Below are positions 1-12,621 of a DNA stretch of 64,000 nt, one piece after another. The notes below the pieces were generated by a model. That model was given only the letters and a program-made list of their open reading frames with translations. It was not told where the DNA came from and searched no databases. Numbering within the stretch: the first letter of the stretch is position 1; the number at the start of each line of letters is the position of its first letter. Origin of the DNA: Tenebrio molitor. Taxonomy: Eukaryota > Arthropoda > Insecta > Coleoptera > Tenebrionidae. The stretch covers positions 21,638,001 through 21,702,000 of the forward strand of contig NC_091048.1 of assembly GCF_963966145.1 (NCBI RefSeq), read 5' to 3'. A program made the translations under genes and the position numbers.

Positions 1-660
1 ACTGAGTTGAAGTAATTGAGAAAAAAGGAAAAAGATACTGGAAATTTCGAGCAAATTTATCTTCATATCTCAAAAACAAAAAGACTTTTACCAGAAAAAA
101 AAATGTATTTAACTTTTATTCATCGTCACCAACCACGGATTTGTTTTGACATGCATTTCGAGGACACCTGTATAATGGTACGTCAGATACGAAGGCGTTC
201 TGAAATGTTGTGAGCCTACCATAGAACCAAGTATTTTTTTCATCAAATTTACTTTTATTTTTCAACATTGTTCCTTTAAGACCATGCACTTTTTAAAGCG
301 ATGATCTAGCCTATTTAACCCTTCCAAATAATAGTTGGCTCTTTCTCTGCAAAATAGGCGCCTACGGATGCGATAACCTTTAACCTCCTCGTTCGATGAA
401 AATTTCTGTCCTTCGAGCCAAACTTTGAGCTTAGGAAATATAAAAAGTGACTCGGGGCCAGATCTGGCGAATATGGTGGGTGGTCACTCAATTCGAACTG
501 TAATTCGTGAATTTTGGACATAGCAACTACCGAGGTGTGAACAGGGGCGTTGTCTTGGTGCAACAAAACTTTCTTCTTTTCAAATGCGGTCTTTTGTCGC
601 AATTTCTGCTTTCAACTTGTCAAGTAATGATGCGTAATAAACCCCCGTTATTGATTTATA

Positions 661-1298
661 GTCCAATTTTTACCCTTTTGCGATGACGTCATTATCGAGT
701 AACTTCACGTATGTTTGAGCTAGGATCAGAAACAAATTTGAATCGATCATAAATAACTACAACGTGATCAAGAATGACTCGAGTCAGTTCGTAACAATGA
801 AAATTTGAATGATTTTGGTACCACTGTAATCTAAACGCATTTCCGGTTGTCAGCTTTGACAGAGTTGACGAATTTGACGTTTACAACCAAAGGGTCATTT
901 TTGTATTAGCATAAACATACCCGACATAACCTAATTTTTTTTAGTGTCGTGTCAAGTTAAAACATCCGGTCAGTGCCAATTACGAAACAGAAAAACACCA
1001 ATATTTTTCAGTTGTTTCATTGCCAACAGACTCAGTCATTATTGATCACGCTGTATATGTATAATGATTCAAATTTGTTGACAATTACTTCTAAAGGTTA
1101 TGTTTGTAACTTTGTAATCAATGTAACAAGTGAAAGAAATTAAAAATTGTCAAATTGACAGTGAGCATAAAATAAGCTCAAAGTGACCATCAATAAATAA
1201 ACGTGCCTTTTTTTTGTTTTTTTCTGTTTCTGTCGTTTCAATAAAAAGAAAGCGAGGAAGGAAATCGTGACGTCACCTCAAAAGGGTAAAAATTGGAC
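661..1298. mobile_element. Miniature TIR element inside the mariner relic
   Basis: The terminal inverted repeats are GTCCAATTTTTACCCTTTTG at 661 and its complement ending at 1298, both continuing into TGACGTCA. TA flanks both sides (659-660 and 1299-1300). The mariner reading frame resumes across the element, so it inserted into an already present mariner. No coding capacity. A second element is nested within it. Confidence 0.75.
760..1053. mobile_element. Nested miniature TIR element, GTGATCAA-end family
   Basis: The left end CAACGTGATCAAGAATGACT at 760 pairs with a right end TCAGTCATTATTGATCACG ending at 1053. TA duplications lie on both sides. The same family of ends delimits the element at 40890-41739. 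It sits inside the 661-1298 element, giving a three-level nest with mariner outermost. Confidence 0.7.
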
Positions 1299-1450
1299 TA
1301 CATAGTTTAAGATAGTTTCAAGATAGTCGATGAGTAAAATTCTATGACTATCCCAAAAAACAGTCGCCATCACCTTCCTGGCCTTTTGCGGAGCAGTTTT
1401 ACCCTTCGCAGTCCACTGTTTTGACTGTTGTTTTGTTTCCGGAGAATGGT

Positions 1451-4400
1451 GAAGTTTTTTTCAAACCGCTGTAAATTCGTTAATTTTGGAAATTTTCCGA
1501 TAAGGTTTAAATGCACACTATCGAAACCCTATTCTAAACTACAATACCCTCTTAAGATTCTTTCATTATTTTTAGTAGATGAGTAGGCAATGCAATTGTT
1601 CAAACAATTATCCCAATGATTCATTCTTTCCTTCGGATAACTTTCCATTATTCAAGTTTTGCCAGTCGCAAATCTACGCTTTTATAATTATTTTATGTAA
1701 CCTTATCCGAAAGCTCGCCAGCGCCTAAAAGTTACGTAACAGCTGCTGACCCCTACGTTACATTAGTCGAGTGCAACTTACACCTCTTCTCGCCAGCTAC
1801 AAGACGACCACGTTTCGGATATGATTTACCAGATAACGTAAATGTAGCACTGGAAAGTTCAACGAACAGCGCATTTCTGAAATCCCACAGAATTGACTGA
1901 AGACGTGGTGCCCGTTCTGCATAAATTTCCCCGACTTTTCCGCGTACTCGGTCGTAAAAATGCCACCGAAGGGCAGGTGCATCCGTTCAAGAGACGGAAT
2001 CATTATGTACTTTCGTCCTGAGAGAGACGGGACGCGGATTTATTTGACGTCGCCTCTCGTGATCCAGTTTTCAAATTTTCAGCACAAATAAAAAAAGTAA
2101 AAGTACGACACTAATAATAATTATTCCCCTTTCAGCTAGAAAAAGATTAATGAACGCTGGTGTAAAAACCATCCAGTACCTTCTTTTATTTACACAATTA
2201 AGAGGGTTTTTTTTCGCAGATATAATCAATTTATAAATTTTATAAAACATTAGTGCTAATGATGATTACAGTCGTTGCGAAAAAAATTCAGATTATACGG
2301 GTTCTTAGTAATACGTGACCTTGCTTTTTTCCGCGGATTTCATTGTCCTTTGGAATGAAATGGGAATTTTACTTCGAACTGTGTACGCGCATACGTCATC
2401 GCACAAATAAATGCATTTTCAATAAAGAGTATAATAACGCTCCACGGACTGTAAAAGGATGTGTGGACTTAACAATTTTATAACAATACGTCTATTTCAT
2501 CGCCGATAAAACAGCACAGTTAAAGTTTATTGTTTTACAAATATTTTTATAACCGCGGTAAAGCATCTGACTTCCTAGACCTGCAACAGCACTCATTCCG
2601 CAGAAAGTAATCGCTAGTTAATTACGTAAGAAATCCACCAAGTCTAACTGATTTTGCACGAAGACGAGTCCAATCATTTTTCACGATTCTCAAAAATTGA
2701 CGTCTGAAAGCTGCCAACGCAAGGGGCTAGGTTAACGTGAGGATTTACAGGATATCAGGATCGCTTCTGCAGGAAGATCACGTTCCCTCAACCTTGACAC
2801 ACAAAACGCGTTATTATAATTTCAAATAATTTGAATGTTTTCATTGTTGTTGTAAACAGTGTCCTTCATTAATTGTGGGATGTTACAAATTTTATTTCAC
2901 CGAGTAGGCATGAATTATTTACGAGTATGCAGAATTGCATCGGTGGCCTAACAAGCATCCAACAACGTCACTGAGCCGGATTTGCATCAACTACAAAACA
3001 ACACCAGCTATTTTATTTTGGTGCACTTGTTATCATTGTTATCGCGGTTTATCCAATCAAACATTTATGCCAGCATCAAAATGACACTGGCTTTAAAAAT
3101 TTCATTTCAAATACTACAGTTACACAACGGTTTTTTTTTTATTTAATTTTTTATTTATTGATTTTGGATCCTGATGTGTTTAATACTGCAAAAATGTGAA
3201 TTACTATGTCCTCGACTCGTTTTAGAGCAGAGGTGTAAATGAGAAAGTTGTAGATAATTTTAAAAAACACTTAAACTAAACATTTATATAATTATTTGTT
3301 AACCTTTCAATTTCTAGAAAAATATTGTTCCAATGATCTGAATGTTTTGTCGCAAGAAGTTGATCAGAATATTATTCAAAAAGCAAAAATACATGAAACA
3401 ATGTTATGTGGGAGAGAACGGGGCAAGTTACTACAGAGTTAATAACGACCGTGCAGAAAAATGTAAACATTTATTACACCAAAAAAGCATTACCTTAATG
3501 TCATCTGATCATTATAAATTTACTAGCAAAGCTAAACAACTAAAATTAGAGGAAAAAATTATTTCTAGACTTTCCAAGAAAAATTATAATTTTTGTTGAA
3601 CTTAATACATATTAATAAATACTTATTAACAGGAATATTTGGTTTATATTTCAATTATTTAGGTACATTTAATTAACTTTGATTGATCTGATAAAAATGT
3701 TATCTGATCTAGGTACCTACATGCTATTCAAAGGAGCAAGTATTTTACATTTACAACAAACTGCAACAATTGTGCAATTTTATGATTCATTGCACTACTT
3801 AGGATAACTTGTTGCGACAGATCTTAAGTTATGGTCCAAACCTAAAAAAGGAAAACTTGCAAAGAAAAGACAGCCACAAAAATGTTTAGTCGCAAATCTA
3901 ATAGTGGATCAAGAGCGGCTGGTAAAATAAAAGATTTGAAAAGTTATGACTTAACTTGAATCATCCTACGATCATTATTATCATAGTTGTCATGAACGAA
4001 CTGTCGTAAATCAACAAACAGGGTTTCAATAGTTACAGCAAATCAGAAATGGTTTTGGTTTGAAAACGGTTCCTATTTTGTAATGGTTCGGATAGGTTCA
4101 ATAAATTTCAGTGAAACGTCCGTAACAGCCATTTATTTGGCGCAGAATTTCATGAAACAAAACAAGGTATAGTAAAATACATGTTCGAAATTTTTGAGAC
4201 TTTCAGGTAAATCAGTGATGTTAGCAAATTTCAAATTCAGAGAAACACCAAATTTATGTTCAACAGATTAAATTCCTTTTTTTATCATGCTCAAATTTTT
4301 GTCAAATATAAAAATTAAAGAACGAAAATTGCAAATTAAAAACAAACCGCTTCACTGTAGAAATTAATGAAAATCGCGTAAATGTTTAGTTACAAAATTA

Positions 4401-4900
4401 ACAAAACAAGGTAGAAGAGAAGTTGGTAGAAAACATAAAAAGGTAACAACTTCATTTAGTTTTGTGGAAACAAAATGTGCAAATAAGAGAGAGTGAATGA
4501 AGATTTCGAGCTCATTAGAAAGGTTTTGGGAAATTCGAAGAAAAGTAGAACAATTCTTAGATTTATAAAATCCACAAAATTGCATGTGCATGGCATTGCC
4601 AAGGTCAAATTCTTCAGCTCTTACGTAAAAGCATTTCAAGTCCATTTAGGTTTTTAAAAATCATTGAATTTGTTCATTTCTCTTTGTTTATTCTTGTCGC
4701 ACAGTTATTACTGTAGAGTCATTTTCCCATTTGTAATCCAGCAACAAATTATATAAATTCCGTCTGGCCTTAAAAAGACTTAAATTTCAAACTTTCAAAT
4801 TTTGATGGAAAATGCGGAAACGCAGAAAGTTCTAAAAACATTGAAAAGGTTAACGTGATTGGTTAAAATAAGTCCAAATACTGACAGGACCGAAAACCAC
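1451..4900. other. Intergenic stretch without a recognisable gene
   Basis: No gene or clear repeat was recognised. An AT- and lysine-rich open frame at 3342-3599 has no recognisable domain. A competing frame of the same stretch follows a splice-acceptor-like ttctag near 3316 but stops after about 40 codons. Neither is accepted as a gene. Confidence 0.4.
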
Positions 4901-4915
4901 CCCTGTTCACTTCTT

Positions 4916-5156
4916 TCACAACGACAGCCTAAACTCACTCCAGGACGATTGCAGAAAATCTTCGTCGGAGTCGGGCTGGGGAGCAGGGGGCAGGTACGGG
5001 ATCCTGGTAATCCTTGGGGTCCTTTTCCGGCTGTAGGGCCAGGAACCGTGACGGGCGGTCCTGGTCCTGGCTTGTCCTGGAGGTGGGTTCTGGTTCTGAT
5101 CCTGGAGAGGAAGTCCTGGTCCTGGTGGCCTCTCGTCATTGTCCTGGTACCTACAA
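4916..5156 (-). CDS. Candidate terminal coding exon, proline/acidic tail
   Basis: A GC-rich island in AT-rich DNA. On the minus strand a good acceptor (pyrimidine-rich, ending cttcttcag) at 5157 opens an exon in frame. It encodes about 79 residues: CRYQDNDERPPGPGLPLQ, a basic middle (PYSRKRTPRITRIPYLP), then an acidic end PQPDSDEDFLQSSWSEFRL, with a stop at 4916-4918. A minus-strand AATAAA lies about 225 bases downstream (4687-4692). I do not recognise the protein. Other frames of the island are also open because it repeats CCAGGA-like units, so it could be low-complexity repeat DNA. No upstream exon was identified. Confidence 0.25.
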
Positions 5157-5263
5157 CTGAAGAAGTGGGTGGTAGGGGTTTGGAATGGGTATAGGTAGAA
5201 TATGGGGTTCGTATATTTAAAAAACTTAAGATATGTATTACAATGTGGGAAGGAAATACCGAC

Positions 5264-5367
5264 CGATCATTTAAAAAATAAATCGAGTTTGCTTTGGAGC
5301 CTATGCTATATCATGGGTTGCCATAGGTTGTTACCGATTGTTACTCGATTTATTTTTTAATTGATCG
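5264..5367. repeat. Small foldback repeat
   Basis: CGATCATTTAAAAAATAAAT at the left end is repeated in inverted form at 5344-5367, around a loop of about 56 bases. The structure resembles a very short inverted-repeat element. No target duplication could be fixed. Confidence 0.5.
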
Positions 5368-5415
5368 CATCGTATAAAGAAACACTACAAAACATATGAT
5401 GTAAGTACACACATA

Positions 5416-5869
5416 CAGGGTGATTTTGAAAGTTGTGCACTTATTTTAATCACGAGCTACTGGCTTCATGTAGAACTCTGAAAAAACATTTTAGTTTTCT
5501 ACGTTGTCCTGCAACCTCGTAGGTAAAATTTCGGCATATTTTAAAAATACACCCTTGTATATGATGTTTTTTAAAATGTACGCCAATGCGAAGTAACCTA
5601 TAGGAAATATGCTTTAAAACAAGGAAACCGAATTGGTGTACGTTTTATAAAATATGATATACAGGGTGTATTTTTAAAATGTGCCGAAATTTTACCTACG
5701 AAGTTGTTTGACAACGTAGAAGACTAAAAGCAATAAAAAAAAATTGTAGCTCAAAAAATAAATGTCATTTTATTTTTTGACATAGAATTTTTGAAACATT
5801 TTTTTCGAGTTCTACATCAAGCCAGTAGCTCGTGATTAAAATATCTGCACAACTTTCAAAATCACTCTG
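5416..5869. mobile_element. TA-flanked miniature element, CAGGGTGATTTTG ends
   Basis: The left end CAGGGTGATTTTGAAAGTTG and the right end CAACTTTCAAAATCACTCTG form long terminal inverted repeats that continue through an ATCACGAGCTACTGGCTT segment. TA lies on each side. Inside is a second pair, AAAATTTCGGCATATTTT and its complement, around another tacagggtg end. It has no coding capacity. The TA target and terminal CAGGGTG suit a Tc1/mariner-mobilised MITE. Confidence 0.75.
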
Positions 5870-6402
5870 TACTTTAGCAAACTCATATTTAAATAAAATT
5901 AGTATTTTAAAATAAGCTTTTCTTAACTCTGCATTAATGATGACACAAGATGTAAAATTGTAAATTCTGCAACAAAATTTCATGCATCAATGCATATTTA
6001 TCGTTTTTAATGTATCTTCCTAGTAACAACATCAATCGACATAACTACAAGACAAATCAATACGTAAGTAAATAATATCTTGACCTATTTTAAAAGCAGA
6101 TGACCTCGTGACCTATTCTTATATAACACTGCTTGTATATTTATTACAACAATCAGATAATTGGAAGAATTTTATCATTACTGGAGATATTTAAAGCATT
6201 TCTAAACGACTTTAAGACTGCAAAATTCCAGTTGGCAACAGATGAATCTGTCAAACTACAAGACAATTTCGAAAATTTGCTAATTTGTGTTTTTCATTGC
6301 TTGAGTGTTGCTTAATGTTGATTATCCATGTTGACGCAATTTGTTCTTACATCTTATTAGCTACTAAAACATCTCTCATTCTAATGTAAACGAGCTTCCA
6401 GA

Positions 6403-9131
6403 ATGGCCGATCAAAACGAATATCTTCCCCAACCCCAAGGTTTCGCAACAACTGCAATTCATGCATTTCAAGACCCCGAACAATGGGACTCCATGGCTGT
6501 TGTTACCCCCATGGTCGCGTCGACTACTTTTAAACACTACGACCCAGAGAATTTTAAGGTAAATTATTAATCACGAATGCACTAAATACACCAAGAGTAC
6601 CTATTGTTTATCAATTACGGAGAGTTTCTCAACCAACTTTATAATCATAAAGTTTTATCCTTCGCTTTGTTGCCAATCTATACAACATTTTCCCAGAATA
6701 TTTAATTTATTGATCAATTTTTTTTTATTTTCTCGTTCTTGTAGAAATACGAGTATAGTCGTTGTGGAAACCCCAACAGAGACGTTTTAGAAAATTGTTT
6801 AGCCACCCTTGACAATGGAAAGTACGGAGTGTGTTGGTCTTCGGGACTGGGAGCTGCTACAGCGGTTCTTAATATGTTCACCGTAGGAGATCACATTATA
6901 TGCGGAGACGATATTTATGGGAGTACTAACATGCTCTTTAGGCAAGTTTGTTCGCAATTTGGATTGGAGCTTACTTTTGCCGAAGCAAATAACATCGAAA
7001 GTGCCATTAAGACAAACACAAAAGTAAGTTTACTTATTTTAGTTTTTAATCAGTCTTAGTTTAATTACATAACAAAGCCTTATCGGAGTTCTTGACACTA
7101 CAAACATTGTTTTTATTATTTAGAAACAGCACTGACAACCTAATACATACTCCTGATCTGACCTTTTTTTTATCACCGGCATAAAAATTCTGCATCTTGG
7201 TCTACTGCAACCAACAGTGAGCGGCAAAAGTATGGAATAAATTCATTAAAAATTAAACAAAATTTTTTTCAAAAAAATCTTTAGACAGGTCAATTTTAGT
7301 TTATAAAAATACATATTTTAATACAAAATAAAATTCCAAGCAGTCATTTGTTTTCTAGTTATGACATCATCAATAGTTTTTTTAAATGGAAATCCCCTAT
7401 TTTTTTTCTTGATTCTGATAGGCCTTTTAATTGTCTAAATTCCAGTATAAAAATTTTGTTACCCTACATAAGGAAATTTTTGAGAAAAAAAAATAATAAA
7501 ATTGGAAAAAATAAATTTTATAACAAACAAAAACAAGTCAAAAACTGTATTAGTATGTACTTAAAATTTTGGAATTAAATGTTCGAATTGCCATCCCCCC
7601 AGCTTGTTGACAACAAGCAAGTTTATGAAGAAATTCCCCCTGTTTTAGTTTTATCTAATTTTATCCCCGCACCCAATCAAAATTAAAATTTCTATATGTT
7701 GTGTTTCTGTTAAATGAGTCATTTTCGAAAACGTTTTGTAAAACAAATAATACATACGAATGAAATTGACAGTAACATTTGACTGTTTGATAAACCTACT
7801 TGATTTTTTGATTTGTTTTTGTTCGTTATAAAATTTATTTTTTCCAAATTTATTTTTTTTCTCAAAAATTTCCTTATGTAATATAACAAAATTTTTATAC
7901 TGTCATTTAGACAATTAAAAGGGCTATCAGAATCAAGAAAAAAATAGGGGGTTTCTATTTAAAAAAACTTTCGATGGCGTCATAACTCGAAAACAAATGA
8001 CTGCTTGGAATTTTCTTTGGTACTAAAACATGTATTTTTATAAACTAAAATTGACCTGTCCAAAGATTTTTTTGAAAAAAAATGTATTTAATTTTTAAGG
8101 AATTTATTCCATACTTTTGCCGCTCACTGTATATTTAGCTTGCATTCTTCCCAATAATGTTTTCCAATATTTTTTATATTTAAAATGAAACATTTTATTT
8201 TTTGAGAAAATATTTTCTGTTTGTATTAAACTCATCACTGAATTTATTTTCAGCTAATATGGGTAGAAAGTCTAACCAACCCAACAATGAAAGTGTTTGA
8301 TATCAAATCAATCGCTGAAATTGCCCATAAAAACAAGATTTTATTGGCTGTTGACAGTACTTTCGTGACACCTTATTTCCAGCGACCTCTCAACTTTGGT
8401 GCCGACCTCGTTATACATTCCATCTCGAAGTACATAAACGGTCATACCGACGTTATCATGGGAGTAACAATTACGAACAATGAGGGAATCTACAAAAAAC
8501 TTAAATTTCTTCAAACTGGTAATTGTCTCATTTTCCTTCAATTTCGTTTTCCACACTTCCAGTATCTAATAATTCTCGACAAATTGTTAATATTCTTCCT
8601 TGATTAGTGATGGGTATAGTGCCCGCCCCATTTGACTGCTATCAAGTCACCAGAAGCATAAAAACTCTAGCGTTGAGGATGAAACAGCACATGAAAAATT
8701 CTCTGGAAGTGGGTCAGTTTTTGGAAAAACATCCCAAAGTGGAGAAAGTATTGCATCCTGGATTGCCGTCTCATCCCCAACACGAATTGTTCAAGAAACA
8801 ATCTTCTGGGTGTAGCGGGATGTTGTCTTTCTATCTTAAGGGTGGTCTTGCGGAATCGAAGAAATTTTTCGATTCACTCGAGACTTTTACACTGGCTGGA
8901 AGTTTAGGCGGTTATGAAAGCTTGGTTGAGCTACCGTAATATAAATCATCACGTTATTTTTTACTAATTTTTATTCATCTAATTTTTAGATCTCTCATGT
9001 CTCACGATTGTATCCCTGAAGATCAGAGGAGAGTTCTGAAGATTACCGACAATTTAGTGCGAATGTCTGTAGGTCTGGAAGACACTGAAGATTTGATAAA
9101 AGATTTGAAAAAAGCTTTGGAAAAAGTCTAA
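6403..9131 (+). CDS. Cth: Cystathionine gamma-lyase-like PLP enzyme
   Basis: Five exons, 6403-6558, 6745-7023, 8254-8518, 8608-8935 and 8990-9131, join in phase to 389 residues (the human enzyme has about 405). The family is Cys/Met-metabolism PLP enzymes. The usual reaction splits cystathionine to cysteine, 2-oxobutyrate and ammonia, and it can release H2S. Visible landmarks: phosphate-binding YSR (56-58), ring-stacking Tyr110 in DDIYGST, Asp179 in VDSTF, Schiff-base Lys204 in SISKYINGH, and the carboxylate-binding Arg367 in VRMSVGLE. Two positions differ from the usual enzyme: TNM at 113-115 where TNR is usual, and AGSLGG at 330-335 where AESLGG is usual. The reading starts at the first ATG, 25 bases after an in-frame stop. 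Intron 2 carries a long inverted-repeat element. A fragment copy lies at 40.3 kb. Confidence 0.93.
7215..8129. mobile_element. Long-arm inverted-repeat element in intron 2 of the PLP gene
   Basis: CAGTGAGCGGCAAAAGTATG at 7215 has its complement ending at 8129. The two arms stay complementary for roughly 330 bases each, with scattered mismatches, around a middle of about 250 bases. The right end abuts TATATTTAGC of the intron; no matching TA is visible on the left. It carries no gene. Transcribed with the intron, it could form a very long hairpin. Confidence 0.75.
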
Positions 9132-9141
9132 ATTTTTTCTG

Positions 9142-9147
9142 AATAAA
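9142..9147 (+). terminator. Polyadenylation signal AATAAA
   Basis: A canonical AATAAA sits 11 bases after the stop codon of the PLP-enzyme gene. It is the only good signal within 100 bases, so the 3' UTR is probably very short. Confidence 0.6.
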
Positions 9148-9406
9148 AATCTCCCAATTTGTAACAGCAGCATTACATAATGTATAAATAGTTTTTTTTT
9201 TTCAAAACTACCTGATATTTAATGTCACAAAATAGTTTATTAAACCGAATGAAAGACATTTATAAAATGTATTTGTTCTCGTTACAATAGTTTGTCTAAA
9301 GGTCATTGTGAATAAGAACCAAGCTAATTTGCATTTTAAAATCCACAATTTTGTCTTCAAGTTTTTGGAAAAAAAAAGGACAACAGAATATTTGTGTAAG
9401 TAAGAA

Positions 9407-9592
9407 GTGTTCATTTAAATTTATCCCCAAAGTAAAGTTGGCGTTAAAGACTCGATTGTGGACGCACCAGTCGTCAGTCTTCAGAGTAAAAACACAACAC
9501 AAAGTGAGGTTAGATTTAAACAGCTGATCCGTGATCCATAGTTAACAGTTGACTCTTCAACGCCAGCTTTGAGGATAAATTTAAATGAACAC
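9407..9592. mobile_element. Miniature element, GTGTT(T)-end family, copy 1
   Basis: Left end GTGTTCATTTAAATTTATCC, right end GGATAAATTTAAATGAACAC. The inside holds the hallmark TTGGCGTT...GTCGATTGTG and GATCCGTGATCC motifs shared with copies at 44940-45117, 54806-56181 and 57640-57803. No coding capacity. Confidence 0.7.
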
Positions 9593-9599
9593 CCGATAA

Positions 9600-12140
9600 T
9601 ATTTCACCTAGATTGGATTAATTAAAAAATGATAAACGTGCACGTGGTGTTCACCAATGTCAAAAAACAAACAGTCAAACTTCTTATACGGGACATGAAG
9701 CACTTCCGTTAAAATGCAATTAATATAATTTGTAATAATTCTGGATGAATATAGATTAGCTGTCGCTTCGTCCTGTTAAAGTAAACATTTCATAATATTT
9801 ATGATCTAAAATGAAGTGTTTATAATTACTAAATTATTCGCCAGTGAAGTAAATTATTACATACGACATATTCATAAATAATTAATTACCAATAATTCAT
9901 TTTAGTGGGCGAGTAACATTAGCAAGCAAATTGAGGTAGTTTTTTTGCACTATGAATAATAAAATCGTCACTACAAATTGTACATCACATCATATATTTT
10001 CGCCACCACAATATACAGGGTGACGAACCTGTAATTTCCTGAGATTTGAACTTGCGGTTTAATTTTATTTGCTCACCGTGGCTATTTTAAGACATTACAA
10101 AACAAACTGAACCAGCGACATCTCCTCACAAAAGAAACAGGTGAAAAAACTTCGCTAAAATGAACGCCCCACCCATTTTAATATTTGTTATCCATTAATT
10201 GCCACAAAATTCGAATTCCTTTTCTATTTATAAGACTCATTAGTTTAATTCTGCTGCCAGAGTGATTGATGATTAGATCTTTTCGAAATAAATCATAATC
10301 ATTAGAAAAAAAGTGAGCAATGGCTATTTATACTAATTACAAAAACCATCATCACATCATTGTTTTAAATTACTTAGGCACTTGAGTAAGGTTAATTTAC
10401 ATTTTTTCAATTATTCCAATCCAACAATAAGAGATTACTGCACAATCATAATGGTTATTACTTGGGACGGGAACTGAGCTGACATCACTGAAAACTTCCA
10501 AATATAGAAATTATACAGGAAGAGCGGCATTGTTAGGTTGAAAACCCTCCATTGTCTCTGTCATGAAAAAAAAAAGCTTCAAGAATTAAACCAGACGGAA
10601 TGTGTAAACACCAACAGCAGGATTCGGTTTATGGCGTCTTCCTGCCGCGTAAAATTCACTGATTAACATAAATCGCGTTTCGAGTCGAGACGAATTTTAG
10701 TGTGTGACGAGCGTGATAAAATTATTTATCTCTTATCTCCACCATCTTGTCGAGTGCGTGTATGTTAATTGCGTGGCTTCTGTTAGATAACTAGAAACAA
10801 GCCAGTCGCAGTATTCGTACGTAATTTATCGGTTAATTTGCAGATTTTCAAATCCGCAACGAGAAAGCTCGACCTCGTAAAAACCGTTTTATTATCTCGA
10901 AGAAAGAAAGAGCGATTGCGGTAAGGGCGGTGGGTGATTTATAGAAACCGAAAACCGACCGCAAGAACAGTAATTTTAGACTAGTTTGATAGAAACTGGA
11001 ATTGTGGGCGACGATTTTAGACATCGATTATAAACAAGTGACTTTTAAACGGTTTTGTTTGTTACATTTACATAAATTGATCAAAGTTCTTCGACGACGA
11101 ATTCTATCGGTCGATTGGGAACATGGCGGTTCCCGTAATGAGCAAAAATCGTATTTTTCAGTGGAGGGAGATATGCAGGAAAATTAATAACGACGCAAAA
11201 TAATTATCGGAAAATACCTAATTATTATTATTATGGACGTGCGGCAATGTTCGGTTTAATGAACAGGCTTTAGCAGTGGCAAGTGCAATTCGTCAAAACT
11301 GTCAGCAGCTCTTGCAGTACCTTTCACGTGTACTTGTATGAAATAAATAGTTGCATTATTCATAGTCGGGATTTTTTTAGGACCAAATCTGGCTTTGCTG
11401 CATTAAGCACTTGACTACTTACAGTGGGAATGGGTGTCTGAGGATATAGCAGCTTGTGTTCATGCATAAGCACTCGAGTACCTTTCAATTTTAATTTCTG
11501 ATGTGAAGATTGTTGTACCTAGTTAAGCGATTGGATTGGAATAAGTTTTACAGTTGCTCTTGCGAGAAACAAATAATTTTTGCTAATGAAACAAATGTGA
11601 ATTTGATTTACGATGCTGTTTTATATTGAAAGTACTTATTAGTATGTTGATGTTGCCCATTTTTTAACAATAGCCCTAACATTTATTTATTTTTTTAATT
11701 ACTATTTAAAGATTTAATAAAATCTACTAAAGTAGAAAGTGCATGTTAAAGGGCAATGATATAATTGTATAGACATAGAGTAAAAGCAGATACATATCTC
11801 CATTGGAATTACCATAAAAAGGTTAATACAGTAATTTTTATTCAGAGGTAGGTCAAAAGTTAATAATATTTTATTGTACATATTTAAATCAATAAGAAAT
11901 CTCTACCACTTGCACTTAAAATATGTTATGTTCTAATTAACTAGAAGAAAATCATTAATGGCATTTCAGTTCCAAGTGACAAAACTTGACACGAATAAAC
12001 AGGACTGCACATTTGCATAAAGCACCTTTTTTATATTTCTTAACTTGCAGTTAAAACGAGTATGCTTATGGGAGCAAGACAAAAAGTGTTACAAAATATA
12101 AAATGCAACGGATTTTTAATTTTGTCTTTTTCTATTAATA
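9600..12140. other. Intergenic region, no gene seen
   Basis: Nothing coding was recognised. A lone tacagggtgac end at about 10014 has no partner. The stretch 10600-11200 is less AT-rich, with many CpG, which could mark a regulatory region or a distant 5' exon. Its short open frame at 11002-11187 has no domain. Confidence 0.35.
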
Positions 12141-12621
12141 CTGGGTGCTCCAAAATTTGTGAAACAACTCAATGGGGCAATGTCAACTCATGTTAGAAAA
12201 TAATGAGAAAAATAATTAAAAAATTCTACACCTTTCATATTTGAAGATATGAGGGCTCAAAAGGTGCAACTTTGATCTCGTTTATTTTAAATATTAAAAA
12301 AGATTTTGACTATTTATCTCTTACTAGCCAGTGGCATAATAATTTTGAATGATTGTGATCAGATTTGCAATTATTTACTTCATTATTTCCGCCATTTTCA
12401 AGAAGTGATTTTATAGCGGTTTTACCTCAAATAACGTATGGCAACATGACTTTGATTTTTCTTTCTTATTTCCATGCATACAACAAAATGAAATATTTGG
12501 CAATAGCCCAATAGGGATACATAGAATGTTTTTAAATGTTGGCACATTTAGAGTAACAAATAGGTCCATATCTTCTACAAAAAAAGATTGATTTTTTAAT
12601 AGTTATTTACATAATTAGTCC

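Larger units (their letters stand above)
262..1450 (-). pseudogene. Broken mariner transposase (C-terminal two thirds)
   Basis: The minus strand reads as a Tc1/mariner D,D34D transposase. From about 1440 down to 1310 it gives HHSPETKQQSKQW followed by KVMATVFWDSHRILLIDYLE. From 640 to 262 it continues through YYASLLDKLKAEI, the catalytic block HQDNAPVHTS and HPPYSPDLAPSHFLY, to a natural-looking C-terminus (RFKKCMVLKEQC, stop at 262-264). A frameshift near 315 and others near 600 break the frame, and a 638-bp element splits it at 661-1298. The N-terminal DNA-binding half and the terminal repeats were not found. It is a dead copy. The family assignment is firm; the outer limits are approximate. 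Confidence 0.85.

Noticed and set aside
3342..3599. 85-codon lysine-rich frame
   Set aside because: AT-rich low-complexity translation without a domain; another frame of the same stretch looks equally good.
4859..5194. 111-codon plus-strand frame, Gly/Trp-rich
   Set aside because: Produced by GGTCCTGG-like repeats; the minus-strand frame with acceptor and acidic tail is more plausible.
10014..10024. Isolated TACAGGGTGAC transposon-like end
   Set aside because: No inverted partner within several kilobases.
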